In this document: piece after piece, positions 22,079-34,200 of the stretch | Position numbering within the stretch: the first letter of the stretch is position 1 | Layout of the letters: each line of letters begins with the position of its first letter | Assembly (NCBI GenBank): GCA_900208305.1 | Contig: OAPG01000020.1 | Coordinates: 434,001-498,000, forward strand | Source of the DNA: Melanopsichium pennsylvanicum | Taxonomy: Eukaryota > Basidiomycota > Ustilaginomycetes > Ustilaginales | Length of the DNA stretch: 64,000 nt | Reading direction: 5' to 3' | Program-made: the position numbers and the translations under genes | The notes under the pieces: generated by a model | Seen by the model: the letters and a program-made list of their open reading frames with translations, nothing else | The model's database searches: none | Told to the model about the DNA's origin: nothing

Positions 22079-22771
22079 GATTCTGCCTCAGCCAGGAACT
22101 TCTCTCTAGGGTCGAGAATTGTGAGCAGACCAGGCTGATGTTTGTGGTACGGGGTCCAAAATGTGGTTCAGAAGAAATGAAGGTCTAGTCAGGGTGCAAA
22201 CGAGATCCGAAATCCGACTTCCGGCAAGTTGAGATTATAGTCATGAATTGTTAAAGTTGAAATCAATGTGCACCTTGCTTTTCCGCGTCTTGTGCCTGGC
22301 ATGAGGGAACTGAGCTAAGTTAGAGCGACGTCGTGTCGAATACAGTAGGCTACAATTGCTCAGCTCTATTTTATTTTAGTTGCCGTCAAGGAATCGGCTG
22401 CAGCGCGAGAGAGAGCCCACAACTCAGACAGATTACTGTCGAGTTGGACGGCACTGCGTTTCCGACATCCCGTTGCAGACTGACCCTGACAACCATTCAT
22501 TCCACACTAACTGAATCCTCTCCATTGATTCTTTCTCATCATCAATCACTTTCGCAAAGACAAGGTGTACCGACCAGGGAGGTGAGAAGCCCGACCAAGC
22601 TCCATTCCTCAGCTGTTGGTCTCGTCGCTCACAACTTTCTACCAACTCACCCCACAGCGTTCTTGCTTTCGCTTGTCTCCGTCTACACCTTTCCCTTCTC
22701 GCTTTGCACCTCGCCTTATCTGGTACAAGTCCGACTCTGATCGCTCGACTTTTTTCCAAACTCTGGCCAAG
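22079..22771. other. Divergent promoter region
   Basis: 693 bases between the PPR gene and the membrane-protein gene. An open frame runs into the right-hand gene from 22616, but its translation is CT-rich leader. No separate gene seen. Confidence 0.45.
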
Positions 22772-24673
22772 ATGAGCAATCCTCGCCACTCACTGGATCG
22801 AGATCACCAGCCTTTGCTCGACGGTGATGCTGCTGAGCTCGACAATCGTTTCGCTATCGATGACAGTCTAGCTGAAGAGCAACCTGCCACTGACACACCA
22901 TCTTCCAAGTACCCGCCACTTCCGCCATCGTACGACGATACTATTCGAGTCGACGCACGCTCGCGATCCAGGTGGAACCCAGCTGCATGGTTCTCCATCT
23001 CTCGTACTACCAAGGAGCACATTCAGGCTTGCTTCCCTCGTACCAGTTCCGGTGAGCTCTTGACTTTTTCGACTGCTTTCGGTGGCTGCTACAAGGGGAC
23101 AATGCGCTGCTGGCCTGTCAATCGATTCGCACAAGCCAGCGTCTTCATCATTGGCCTTTGGATCCTTGTCCTTTTCACCGGTCCCTCTTTGACTCAGAGC
23201 GGAATGGAGAACGTCGGCAGCGGTCTTCACCAAGACTGGGACTACTCTCACATCCCCTCCACCAAGCCAGCACCGCTTCACGATGACGGCTCCATTGTAG
23301 AGGAGGCCAAATGGCAATGGCACAACTGTGCCTCCATCAAAGGCACAAACAGGGTTCAATGTATGGAGACTTCGAGCTTCCTTCTCAACCCTAACAAGGC
23401 CAAAGACAGCTTCGCATCCACCGAGTCCATCTTTGTCGACGTCGATCCTATCCGTGATGACAGGCCACAGCCCGCCGGCAGTGTTCCTGGAACCATCACT
23501 GTGTTGCATCAGACCGAAGCTGTCCCAGCTGATGAGAAGGATCTCGTCAAGGTCGAAATCACTGCTCGCTACGATGAGGCGTACAAGAAGCTCTTTGACA
23601 CCAGCCTTGTCGCCAAGATGAAGCGAGGTCTTTACGATGAAGGTGTCGAAATTCTCACTTACGCAAAGGCCGTCTCAACAGATCAGAGTCCGCTCATTTT
23701 TGACGTCAAAGTCATCATTCCACCACACATCAACATCCCTACCCTTTCCGTCGATACGGGCGCTTCAAATATCGATCTCTTCCAGCCATCATCCGCTGCA
23801 AAGAGGTCGTTTGGCTCACGAGGCCAGCACGCTCGTGATGCTTCACTCAGTCCTGATTTCTGCTTTGGCAAGCTGCACGCGCGCACTCAGGTGGGTAAGA
23901 TTCACTCGACTTCCATACGCGCCCTTGCCGACATCCACCTCACCACTACCAACGGAAAGCTTCACATCGGAGGCTCGTTCCAGGCGCAATCTTTGGAATT
24001 CAAAACGGTCAACGGTCACGTCGACATTGATCAGAACTCCAGACTTGAAGCCACGTACGATCTCACACTCCAGACGACGAACGGGCACATTCGTGTTGGA
24101 CAGCGTACCAGCCTACGCGCCACCACCTTGCGCTCTGAATCCCTCAACGGAGGCATCATCGCAGATAGCGCCGTGTTCAATGTCAACCACACTCTTTCTC
24201 TGCGCTCGCAGACGGGTAGGATTGAAGCAGGCATTGCTGTCGAGAAACCCGACCTGAGCAGACTCGATGCACCTGGCCTTGGCAAGACGGAGCTGGTGAA
24301 AGTTGACGCCCAGTCTCAGACCGGCTCCATCCAGCTCGACTTTGTTGAGCACCAGCGCGAGGTGCCGCTTACCTGCCATGCCTCCAGCGAGGTGGCTCCG
24401 GTCTCTGTCACGTTGCATCCAGAGTTCCAGGGTAGGTGGGAGCTGCGTGGTGCAACTCACTCGCGCTACCGAGGCCCTGGGTCACGGGACGGCGTCGAGG
24501 GCGATCGTGGCACTCACCGGTTTGTTGTCGACGAAGACAGCTTCGGCTGGATCAACCGCTTGACAAAGGGTCGCACGTGGTGGGATGAGCCCAATAAGTC
24601 TGGCGTCATCCCCAAGAATGCCGAGGCAACGATCGGTTCACAGGTCGGACTTGCTCTCATCACCTTCAAGTAG
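22772..24673 (+). CDS. Single-pass membrane protein with beta-rich extracytoplasmic domain
   Basis: 633 residues from the ATG at 22772 (MSNPRHSLDRDHQPLLDGD); the in-frame extension upstream looks like leader. The N-terminal part is polar and presumably cytosolic, with a dileucine-type start and a PPSY motif at residues 51-54 that could bind WW-domain ubiquitin ligases. One transmembrane segment lies at about 119-138 (ASVFIIGLWILVLF). The remainder has repeated beta-strand motifs of the form TTNGKLHIGGSF, TVNGHVDIDQ, TTNGHIRVGQ, SLNGGIIADS and SQTGRIEAG, like the DUF4097-type beta-solenoid found in many fungal proteins. Function unknown; a cell-surface or vacuolar role is a guess. Confidence 0.72.
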   Translation: MSNPRHSLDRDHQPLLDGDAAELDNRFAIDDSLAEEQPATDTPSSKYPPLPPSYDDTIRVDARSRSRWNPAAWFSISRTTKEHIQACFPRTSSGELLTFSTAFGGCYKGTMRCWPVNRFAQASVFIIGLWILVLFTGPSLTQSGMENVGSGLHQDWDYSHIPSTKPAPLHDDGSIVEEAKWQWHNCASIKGTNRVQCMETSSFLLNPNKAKDSFASTESIFVDVDPIRDDRPQPAGSVPGTITVLHQTEAVPADEKDLVKVEITARYDEAYKKLFDTSLVAKMKRGLYDEGVEILTYAKAVSTDQSPLIFDVKVIIPPHINIPTLSVDTGASNIDLFQPSSAAKRSFGSRGQHARDASLSPDFCFGKLHARTQVGKIHSTSIRALADIHLTTTNGKLHIGGSFQAQSLEFKTVNGHVDIDQNSRLEATYDLTLQTTNGHIRVGQRTSLRATTLRSESLNGGIIADSAVFNVNHTLSLRSQTGRIEAGIAVEKPDLSRLDAPGLGKTELVKVDAQSQTGSIQLDFVEHQREVPLTCHASSEVAPVSVTLHPEFQGRWELRGATHSRYRGPGSRDGVEGDRGTHRFVVDEDSFGWINRLTKGRTWWDEPNKSGVIPKNAEATIGSQVGLALITFK

Positions 24674-25110
24674 ATCGACCTCAGCCCTTCAGTCTTTTCT
24701 TGTCCTTCAGTGTTCTGTGTCACTCTCTATCTTCGCACATTGCGTCTTTTACCAGCTCTATTCTATGCCCCTGCCAGGACCAGCCGCTCGCTCACTGTTC
24801 GCAACCTCATTTGAAGTCACGTTGCAATGGACAATTCGATCATGGGTTTGCCTCCGCATGGTGGCATGTTGCTTGCTTCCGAATGAATCGAAACATGCTC
24901 TCAGCGAGGCGTGAGATGCAGTCATCGCCGTCGAGGCCAATATGAGCCATCTTCATATCAGACAGAAGCATGCGAGCAGTAGCGGCAAAATGTCAGAAAG
25001 TTATTTTGATGCAATCATGCCATAATCCGCTTGAGTCATGAAACGTATATTTCCTGTGGATTGAAAGCGGCAAGTAGAAGCGAGCAACCGAACCTGTGAT
25101 GTATGAGATC
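24674..25110. other. Convergent intergenic region
   Basis: 437 bases between two convergent genes. Nothing recognisable beyond 3' flanking sequence. Confidence 0.45.
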
Positions 25111-25818
25111 TTAGCGACGGAAGCCGAACAAAATGCTGAGGTCGAGGCACAACAAGCTGGAGCCATCCTGATTCTCGCCAGAGACGTGAACGTTGAACTT
25201 TCCAGGTGGGATCTCTCGGGGAAGAGCGACGGTGTGCACGAGTTCGTACTCGCCAGGAGAGAGAGGGCACTGGAGGTCCGCATCATTTGCTCTTGCCTGT
25301 TCGCATACATCGAACCGACGAGCCAGAAGCCTGATGAGACCGAGCTTGACGACAACATCAGCAAAGGTTCCGTCCTGTGTATGACGCGGGTGGAATATCA
25401 GCCGGTTTCAAGAGGATATATAGGACGAACATGGGCGCTGTTAGCGGCATATAACAAGGACCTGCATGGTGTGGATATCAAACGGGAGATGAACACTTAC
25501 GCTGACTTCGTCCTTGATGGTACCCTTGGCACGGACAGTGAGATTCTGACCAGGAACCGGCGGGTCAGGACTCACGACGATGCTATCCACGTCTACAACC
25601 TCGTCGCCAGTGCCACAGCTGGCCCACTGCCAGCCCTGTCCCGGGACGGGATCCAAGGCGCTCAATTTTGTCTTATCATTGTAGCGAGCTTGTTGGGGTG
25701 CTGAGAAGGATATCTGTTTGGAGACGTGATTGCAGTCCTGGCCAATGCAGCCCCAAGCCAAAGCTTGGGAAGCAAAGGCGAGTGATGCCAGAGTGGCAGC
25801 TACGAAAGGTGCGCGCAT
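25111..25818 (-). CDS. NPC2: NPC2/ML-domain lipid transfer protein
   Basis: Two exons on the minus strand, 25818-25501 and 25374-25111, with a 126-base GTAAGT...CAG intron, give 193 residues. The join makes KDEVSDGTFADVVVKLG. Residues 1-~21 are a clear signal peptide (RAPFVAATLASLAFASQALA). The ML domain has the family's Cys pairs (WGCIGQDC, WASCGTGDE, DVCEQAR, LQCPL, LLCLDL), the SPDPPVPGQNLTV segment and the LSPGEYELVHTVALP strand pair. This matches the fungal phosphatidylglycerol/phosphatidylinositol transfer protein group, orthologous to NPC2, which moves sterols or phospholipids in the vacuole lumen. The protein ends in LSILFGFRR. Confidence 0.93.
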
Positions 25819-26738
25819 AGCTGGTCAGCGAGAATTGTTGTTGATTCTAGCGAAAGACGGCTTTCACTTTCGATGGTGATGGAAGCGGACGACGAAAGTC
25901 GCAGGCGGATCAAAGGATCTAAAAGAGGTCTTGGTAAAGCTTGAGGTAAGAGATGGACGTCGGATGATCAACAGATGGAAAGGTGCAATCATGATAGAGT
26001 CCATCAACTCAGCCCATGGGGGCAGCTGGGAGGTCAAGTCGAGCGGAATTGCCGTATTTGGATGTTGGACTCTGCTGAATGAATTGCTTGCCTGCTTGCC
26101 TGCTTGCCTGCTTGCCTGCTTGCCTGCTTGCCTGCTTGCCTGCTTGCCTGCTTGCCTGCTTGCCTGCTTGCCTGCTTGCCTGCTTGCCTGCTTGCCTGCT
26201 TGCCTGCTTGCCTGCTTGCCTGCTTGCCTGCTTTGATGCATGTGGAGTTGCGACTGCAGACGCAGAATTCGACAATTTGTCCGATTGAATTTGAACCCTC
26301 TCGGATCGCCCATTTTTGTGGCCCCTGATTTTCAGCGTCGTCATTTGATCAGGTCTGTGTTGTGTTGTACAAAAATCGTATTCAAACCCGCTGCACGCTG
26401 CCTTTTCGCCGCAGTCATGGACCTAAGCCTTTCAACACAGCGCAGTCGAAATTCAGACTCAGTTGTGTGAATGCCCGCTCTAACAAAGTAAAAAGGTTGG
26501 TCTGACCTCGGTTCGTGGAGTATAGATGAGAAGGCTCCGGAAAAGTTGTCTTTCTCACTTTCAGGGTCCTGATGAAATCTCCCACGAAAAAATTCTAGAC
26601 GACACCCTGATAGCTCGAACTGGTGTCGAGAACCACTCTTCTTCGCCATCATCGTCAACATCATTTCCGCAACCACACCCTGCATCGTCAGTCGGACAGC
26701 TGCTTTCCGGGTAGCTTTATCCGACAAACTCAGCAACA
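25819..26738. other. Divergent promoter region with minisatellite
   Basis: 920 bases between NPC2 and RIO2, both transcribed outward. The only structure I see is the 8-bp minisatellite given separately. Confidence 0.5.
26086..26233. repeat. 8-bp minisatellite, about 18.5 copies
   Basis: A near-perfect tandem array of GCTTGCCT over 148 bases. All frames on both strands stay open and give LPAC/LLAC or KQASRQAG peptides; this follows from the repeat and is not evidence of coding. It lies about 270 bases upstream of NPC2 and 500 upstream of RIO2. Confidence 0.97.
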
Positions 26739-27726
26739 ATGCGTCTCGATGCCACAGATTTGCGTTACATCACCAGTCAGGAGTTTCGAGTCCTGACTGC
26801 AGTCGAGATGGGTTCCAAGAACCACGAAGTCGTGCCTTCCACACTCGCAGCCCAGATCTGCGGCCTTCATCACTCTGGTATTAACAAACTCCTCGGCTCT
26901 CTCGCAAAACGCAACCTCATTGCTCGCGTGCAAAACACAAAATACGACGGTTATCGACTCACGTATGGTGGATATGACTATCTTGCCCTCCGCGCATTCT
27001 CAAAACGTGACACCGTCGCTGCAGTCGGCAGGCGTATCGGCGTGGGAAAGGAGTCCGACATTATGATTGTCTCCTCGCCCGATCAGGAACAGAGGGTCCT
27101 CAAAATCCATCGTCTCGGTCGTATCAGTTTCAGAGCTATCAAAGAGAAGCGTGACTATATGGGAAAGCGCAAGAGCGCCAGTTGGATGTATATGAGTCGA
27201 TTGGCTGCTGCCAAGGAATACGCTTTCATGAAGATTCTTTACGAGCATGGCTTCCCCGTCCCTCAGCCCATCGACCAAGCCCGTCACTGCATCGTCATGT
27301 CCTATATTGACGCTTTCCCCCTGCGACAAATCGCCGTCTTACCAGCAGACCAAATCCCACTTCTCTACTCTGCCCTGATGAAGCTCATTGTTCGTCTCGC
27401 AAGAGCTGGCCTCATTCATGGTGACTTCAACGAATTCAACTTGCTCATCCGCGAAGTCACAGACTCAACCGACGACGAAAATGAGTCGGTGTCCCAAAGG
27501 CCAGCGCCAGCCAAAGATTCCCAAACAAGCAGTACGGGCAAGCAAATCGACTCGCAACACGAGCGGCAGTCTGTGCTCGAGATAAATCTGTTTGACGGCC
27601 AACAGATCGAGCATGGAAAAGGGTTCGAGAGGGTTGTCGCTTCGGCTTCGTTCCAGACACCAGATGAGGTTGCCTCGGATCGAGAGAGAGAAGAATCGGA
27701 AGATGAGGAAGAGGAAGAGGAGGAGT

Positions 27727-27766
<40 letters not shown>

Positions 27767-28553
27767 AGCATCCCAGGGTCAGGTACATCTTGGCGAAGAT
27801 GTCACCGTCGAGCCAATTTTGATCGATTTCCCACAGATGGTCAGCATCAATCACGAAAATGCGGAATACTACTTCGAACGCGACGTTGAATGCGTTCGAC
27901 GATTCTTCCGGAAACGTTTCAGATACCATTCGGACGAATTCCCTCACTTTCAACAAGTCGTTCCCGAGCATGCACGAAAGCAGACCAGGATACGAAAGAC
28001 CGCTCCAGACGCCGAGATGGAAGAGAACACTGATGAAGCCCAGCTGACAACACGGGGAAACGAAGTGCGTCTCGATCTCCTCGCCAAGGCAAGTGGATTT
28101 GGTGGCTCCAAACAGGACCGCGAACTGGAACAATTCATGTCAGCTTTGCGCTTGAGCACCACCGAGGGCATGATTGAGGTGGCTGATGCTGAAGACGGCG
28201 ATTCTGTTGACGGTGAGGAGGAGGAAGAGGAGGAGAGCAGCGGCTCAGACGACGATGATGACGACGAAGACGGCTCCAACATCGGCGATGCTAGGGAGGA
28301 CCGCAAAGCCGCCAAGGCGGCGAAGACCGCGCACGGTGTCAACATATCCAGAGGCGCCGCGCGAAAAGCGGCACTGGACGGTGATGACTCCAAGATTGCT
28401 CAATTGGTAGCATCTGATCGTGCCAAGGCCGCGCGTCGCGCCGAGAAGCATCATGGACGCAAGGCGCACGCAGGCAAGGGTGGCAGAGCGCATGCGGGGG
28501 GTAAAGCCAAGACTGGCAAGGCAAGAATGATCAGCGACTCAATGGATTTCTAG
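26739..28553 (+). CDS. RIO2: Atypical protein kinase Rio2
   Basis: A 604-residue single-exon protein. Residues 1-~90 are the Rio2-specific winged helix (MRLDATDLRYITSQEFRVLT). The RIO kinase domain follows: an ATP loop region GRRIGVGKESDI, the lysine strand QRVLKIHRLGR, the catalytic loop IHGDFNEFNLLI and the metal-binding LIDFPQMVS, which stands in place of DFG. Long acidic insertions (poly-Glu/poly-Asp at about residues 310-345 and 485-520) separate the catalytic loop from the metal motif and lengthen the tail. The C-terminus is Lys/Arg/Ala-rich. Rio2 works as an ATPase in final maturation of the 40S ribosomal subunit in the cytoplasm. Catalytic residues look intact. Confidence 0.96.
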
Positions 28554-31204
28554 TCATGACCAATTGAGATGTAATACTATCAAACCTGTCTTCGAAACTT
28601 GACAAAGCATCCATGATGTGAGGGCAACCTGCTCATTTTGCAGAGAAATGAGACAAGCTTGGTTGATGCTGTCTTTTGCAGTGTGGCTCTGGGTCCTCAA
28701 GAAAGAAGTTCAAATATGTATCGGTCCTAGCAAAAAAAGAAAACTCCAAAGCCTTTGTCAAATGCATTGTTTCTGCGAACTTAGTTTGCTGGAGAAAAAA
28801 TGAACACCACGTTTCTCAGGAATTTTAGAATCCACCATCACATATATCACATAGCGAAAAGAGTCAGGATCAGCCGCAATGTTCGTCGTTGAGATCACGA
28901 GATTGAAGAACAAAAAGGACACACCTGTACAACAGCAGGCAGCAGATCCAGTGAACGTTTTGTTAAAATTTCGTCCTGGTGGCTCTTCACCACAGCATAA
29001 AGATTGAGGCTGTCTGATACCCTATGCAATGATATTAGTTATCTGCAAGCAGACAGGAAACAAGGTATAACCTGCGATGCCTACCTTCTTCTGCAGTGGC
29101 ATGCAAAATCACTGCATTTGGCAGCGGTGTTGGTATTACTTACGCGTCCGTACTGATGCAGTCGTGTTATTTGACCCATCCAAAAGTACATTACGTGGGC
29201 ACCAGTGACAGACAAAGTTATTGCGTAAAAAGGTAGAAAGTCGTACTACACAAGGCGGTGGCTCCTGGGATAGCTGCTCGGTCATGTTTTTAAAATACTA
29301 TGGGGCCGAATGCGCTCATAATCTAAATTCGCACCTGTCCTAGATCAGCCGACCTAAGAATTGCTTAGGATGAGATCTCATGTCGAAAAAAAAAAATCAG
29401 ACTTGTCCGTACGCGGAGGTTATACGAACAGGCATATCTTAATTCAAAAGTTATTCAAGTTGAGGAGCCATCCCGATAGGCCACCCTGCTCATATTCAAA
29501 AAACAGGAAAAGCAGAAAAAAAAGACCAGGTTTCGAATTGGGCGACAGTAGCACATTTTCTTCAACGTTTTATTACGGCTGAGACGACCCTAAGCCCTTT
29601 TTAGAAGGAGAAGAAGGAAGAGACCAATCATCATTTTATACTTGCAGCGTGCTGAAATTGTAAGGAGAAGTCTTGACGGGATCAGCCAGCTAATTACTTG
29701 TTATGAGCTTATTGATCCTCTATATATTTCTAAGCTGGGTCAAGAATGTCCTGCTGAGTGGCTTTTCCAGGTGGCTCCCAGTTTGGCTGGTGAATTATGC
29801 TTCTATTTTTCCAAAGATATACTCCCATCTTTAATTCAGTTTAACTCAATCTATTTGACTCGGCTCTAGCCGCCATGCGCCTAGCTTCAAAGCCCAGCTT
29901 GTATAGGTAGTCAGTGGTGAAACAAGAGATGCCTGAAAAAGAAACACCCAGCTTGGTATCTGCCTTTGTCACCTTTTCTGAAGCAAGTGAAAACTGGCAA
30001 AGATCGAGTCTAAGCAGCCACTTTTCTCAATGCTCTTCTCGGCGGAAGGATCGACCAAGTGGTGGCTTCACAGGTGGCTATTCGATTTCGATCTCTCCTT
30101 TTTCTCTGATAAGCGAAATTGGGCCAGCAGAGACATAAAAGGTACCTAAGGCGTTAGGAGTGGACAATTGTCCGCGGGGCCAAAAGACAGCCTGGTGAAG
30201 GCGGGGGGGGGGGGGGGGGGGTTAAAGCCAGCTTCAAATAATTCGACATATTGCGCAATTCTATAATGTTGAAGCTCAATCGACCCGATCGCCCCCTATG
30301 CGCCTTGCCCATCAGCTTACGTTATGCTTGATACAATGAAAACACGAGCCACCGGGAACCACCGCTCGGAGCAGCGATTTGAGCAAACAAATCCGGCTGC
30401 ATAATTGCAGACGAAAACGTCTCCCTTGGCTTGCCTCTTGGACGGCTTAATCGAAGACATAACGTCTACGTAGAATTGAGAAGCCACCCAATGGAGGAGC
30501 CACCCCAAGGACGCTGCCTGAGAATAGCCGCCTTGCGTGATAAAGATAAACGACGCAAGTGCATGAAAGATGCGCATGCAAATTTTGACAACAGACACTA
30601 CAATAATGGCTTTGCCATAATCAGTAGCAATCAAGAAAGTGTCATGTGAATAGCAATAAGTGAGCTAGGCAAGTAAGAAACAGTGTTATTGATAAAGTAA
30701 GTGTGAGTGCAACAAGTCACTTTAAAAATGTTGCACTTAGCGAGATCAGAATTGATCGAGTCAATTGTGCCCAAGTGGGAAAGTGCGGGAGAAAGGAAGA
30801 AGAAGCAGAGAAAGAAAACGGAAAGGAAGCAGAGCAACTTGTGATAAGAAGCCTCCTAGAAATGCAGAACAAGTTTTTCCACTCTCTTTTCAGGAGGTAC
30901 AAGGCAATGTGAGCCAGCGCGTATCATGCTGCACCCAAATGAGGATCACGCTAGGACAAACTTCCTCCATGTCTGCTTCAACTCCATGTCATAATACAGG
31001 CTCAATAAGCTCACATCTGCTAGGATTTACGACGCAGCAAAACTACATCACAAGGCTACAGACTGAGATGCTTCGGAAAGGTTAGGGTATGTGGAATTGC
31101 GCGCGGTCAAGAGACGGAAACAACGATTACAACAGCTCTATCGGCTAATGACGATGCCCTGATGTTGTGAAGGTGCCATTCAAAGCATGTTTAGCGCCTA
31201 ACCA
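28554..31204. other. 2.6-kb gene-poor, AT-richer region
   Basis: No ORF of convincing length or composition. The base composition is visibly more AT-rich than the flanking genes. It contains an uninterrupted G19 run (30203-30221). The phrases GGAGCCA and GCCACCC recur several times between 29470 and 30510. This may be decayed mobile DNA, but I could not identify a source. Confidence 0.45.
30203..30221. repeat. G19 homopolymer
   Basis: Nineteen consecutive G residues on the plus strand. Assembly length is unreliable at such tracts; it could form G-quadruplex. Confidence 0.85.
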
Positions 31205-34200
31205 TTACCGAAACGACTTTCTACCGGTGAGACTTCTCGAAGCTCTGCTAGCCCCAGAGGCTCTCCCCGTGTTCTGATAGACTGCCTCGACCAAGCTGGA
31301 ATCTCCGATCTGCTCGACATAATCATCCTCTTGCATGGCCGCTTTCTTCCTCAACTTCCTCTTCTTCTTCGGCGTCACCGTCTCCTCCATCACCATACTC
31401 GCATCGCTCAAGTCTGTCAACATACCAGCCTGATCTATAATGGACGAGTCATGAGACACTCTGGCTTTGGCAGAAGAGCGACGAGCGCGAGCAGTGGCTA
31501 TGCTGCCGTTGCTGGCACGAACTGTAGGCATCGCGCTCGTGCGGCCAGATTTTCTTCGTGGAGGAGAGAGCCGCTCTTCTTCGCTATCGGCGGATTCGGC
31601 GTCCAGATCGAAGTCGGAGTCTGACTCCTTGGCGGCGGCCGAGCTAGCGACGGAGTCAAAGCTGCCATCCGGGAGGTCAGCGGGAATCTCGACGTACACC
31701 TGGGAATGCTCGTCCGCGTCTTTAGGTTCAGATTTGTTGCCCTCGTCCTCATCTTCTTCATCGCTGTCATTGTCCTCACCGCTTTCCTCGTCTTCAGCAT
31801 CGCTGACAGCTGAAGACACGTTCGCGTCCTGATCGCTCTCCAGCTCGGTTTGGGTCTCTTCTTCCTCTTCCTCCGACAAAGATTCTTCAGAGGACACGTG
31901 CTTGGCGTTTTTCGTCCCTCCGCGTTTAGTAGGGCTCCTCCTTGTCTCGAGAATCGCCGACTCGTCGTCGCTATCCTCTTCGTTTCCCTCGGCTTCACTA
32001 TCTATCAGAAGAGAGTTTGAAAATTCGCCTTCAGTGGCATCATCGAAGACGCTTTCTGCACCGCTGAAATCGCTCATGCTGTGATCGACGGCGCGGCTCT
32101 TCACTGTGCTCAGGTCGCCTTCAACCTCTGCCTCGTCATGACCAAATTCGTACCCCTCTTCGCTCACATCGCTGTCAGACACGAGCTCGGGTTCGTGGCG
32201 CGCGTTTGTGCCGACTAGTAGATCGATCTTGCGGTTCATGAACTGCGCGTTCTGCTCTGCGTCATTCATCATCATACGGTTGTATTGATCCTGCATCTCC
32301 AACAGCGTTTGCTCGAGCTTGTCGCCCATCTCTTGGCGCACTTGAGCCTCGATGGTTGCGCATCGGAGTTCGGCAGCGTAAAGCTTTTGACGCAGCTCCT
32401 CGTGCCTTTCGACAAGCATGTCCACAAAGGGGTCGTGGTCCTCGTCACCAGACTCTTCGTCGTCCTCGACGATGGTGACGTCCGCGCTAACTTCGCTATC
32501 TGACGTGCCGACCTCGACAGTCGACCCGGACTTGGGCAAGAGCCAGGAGCCAGAAGCGCGCGCACTTTTGTGTGGCGGAAGAGGGGGCAAAGTCTTGGTG
32601 ACAGGTCCCATGTGACGAGGGACGGCAACCTCTTTGGCAATAGCACTGAATTTCATCACATGCGAGTTTTCGTCGAAGCCAGTATCGTATGGGTTGGCGT
32701 TGACAATCATGACCGCCTTGCCCTCTCCGACGAAGAAGCTCTGGAAAAGTTCAGTGAGCTTCGAGTGGCGGAAAGGCACGATGCTCACGCGTCGCTTGAC
32801 GGTCTGCGCTTGCCCGCCTTCAGTGGTACCCATCAGTCGCACCTGATTCTTGCGAAGGGTTTCGAGGCATTGGCCCAGACACATCAAGCTCTTGTTGATG
32901 TTGCCGGCCTCCTTGAGCCGATCACCGCTGGCAAGGCCGGTGTTGGCGACACGCTCGCTGCCTGCGAGGTCAACGATGCTGAGACGTGCGGTGGTGAACG
33001 AGTCGAGATCGTCAACTGACAAGTTGGTGATACCTCCGTGGTGACGCACAACTTTGATGGTGAAGATGCCGTGACTACGCGAACTCGCTCTGTTTGCCAT
33101 GGTTCCGAAAACTGCTCGATTTTCCTGACCTCGGTGGAGAAGGTCGCGAGCCTCTTGTGCGGAATTGATCTTGATCTCGCGCAGACCGGCGACGTACTTG
33201 CCTCCGTTCTCATGGTCGTTCTTGAGACTGAGAGGTTTGCGGTTGAGGGTGATGCTGGCACTCGAAGGAATTGAACTTGGCGCAGCGTTGGCCATATTGG
33301 CAAGACTCCAATTGGAACCACGGACAGACTCGGATCGACCGAGCGTGGCGCCGGGAGAGACGTCGAGAAGGTCGAAAAGTTTTTCGTTGTAGATCTCGAC
33401 GTAGCTGACAAACACACTGTATCGCAAATTGCGGTCGACGGGCACTTTGGTGGTGTCATGCTCGATGAGCTTGGCCGGCTTTGCGGTGCGAGCGGGAATG
33501 TCTGCGAGCAGTCTGCGGGAGACGCTTGGTATCATGAAGGGGTTGACTCCGAGATTGGAGGTGAAATCTGCTTGTGCGGACGGGTTGTCAACGCGCTGAA
33601 CGCCAGAGACGCCCATGGGTTGGATGTTGGATGTGCTCTCAAGACCCTGAATGCTGTTGAAGATGACGTCAAGTGCGCGTGGAAGGATACCGGCTCCTCC
33701 GGGCGAGGTGTTACCCATGACAGTGTGACTCTTGCCGGAATTTGTGACACCGTATGTGAACATGAGACCGCTCTCACCCTGAAGGAGCGCTTCGACGAGA
33801 GGCAGCGTGGTATGATGGAAGAACGCCGATTGCGACATGTCCTGTTCGGCACCCGAAGACGAAGTCGCCTGATGACTGCCAAAAACTTTGGAGAAGATAT
33901 ACTTTGTGGGAGGGATTATGCTGGTGGTTCTAGACCTGGCGCCGGGGATGGAGCTGTTGTAGGCGGTTTGGGCAGGTGGATGCATGAGAACTTCGGTTTG
34001 GCTGATGACCTCGATGTAAGGACGAGCAGAGTGGATTTGAGCATCTTGGGGTGGAGGTCTGATACGGAGGTAAGCTTTGACGGGCTCGATGTCGAGCATC
34101 TTGGAAGAGTCATCGGTAGTGGAAGAGGCGACGGTGAGTCTTGAAATGTCGCTGACGGACTGCATCTTGCGGATATCGGAAGAAGGGTCGAGGAAGGTCT

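Noticed and set aside
26009..26344. Several overlapping frames through the 8-bp array, both strands
   Set aside because: An 8-bp repeat with no stop in any frame yields open frames automatically; no start context or flanking coding signal.
27729..27766. GAC microsatellite as an insertion breaking RIO2
   Set aside because: It encodes poly-Asp in frame within a normal acidic insertion of Rio2.
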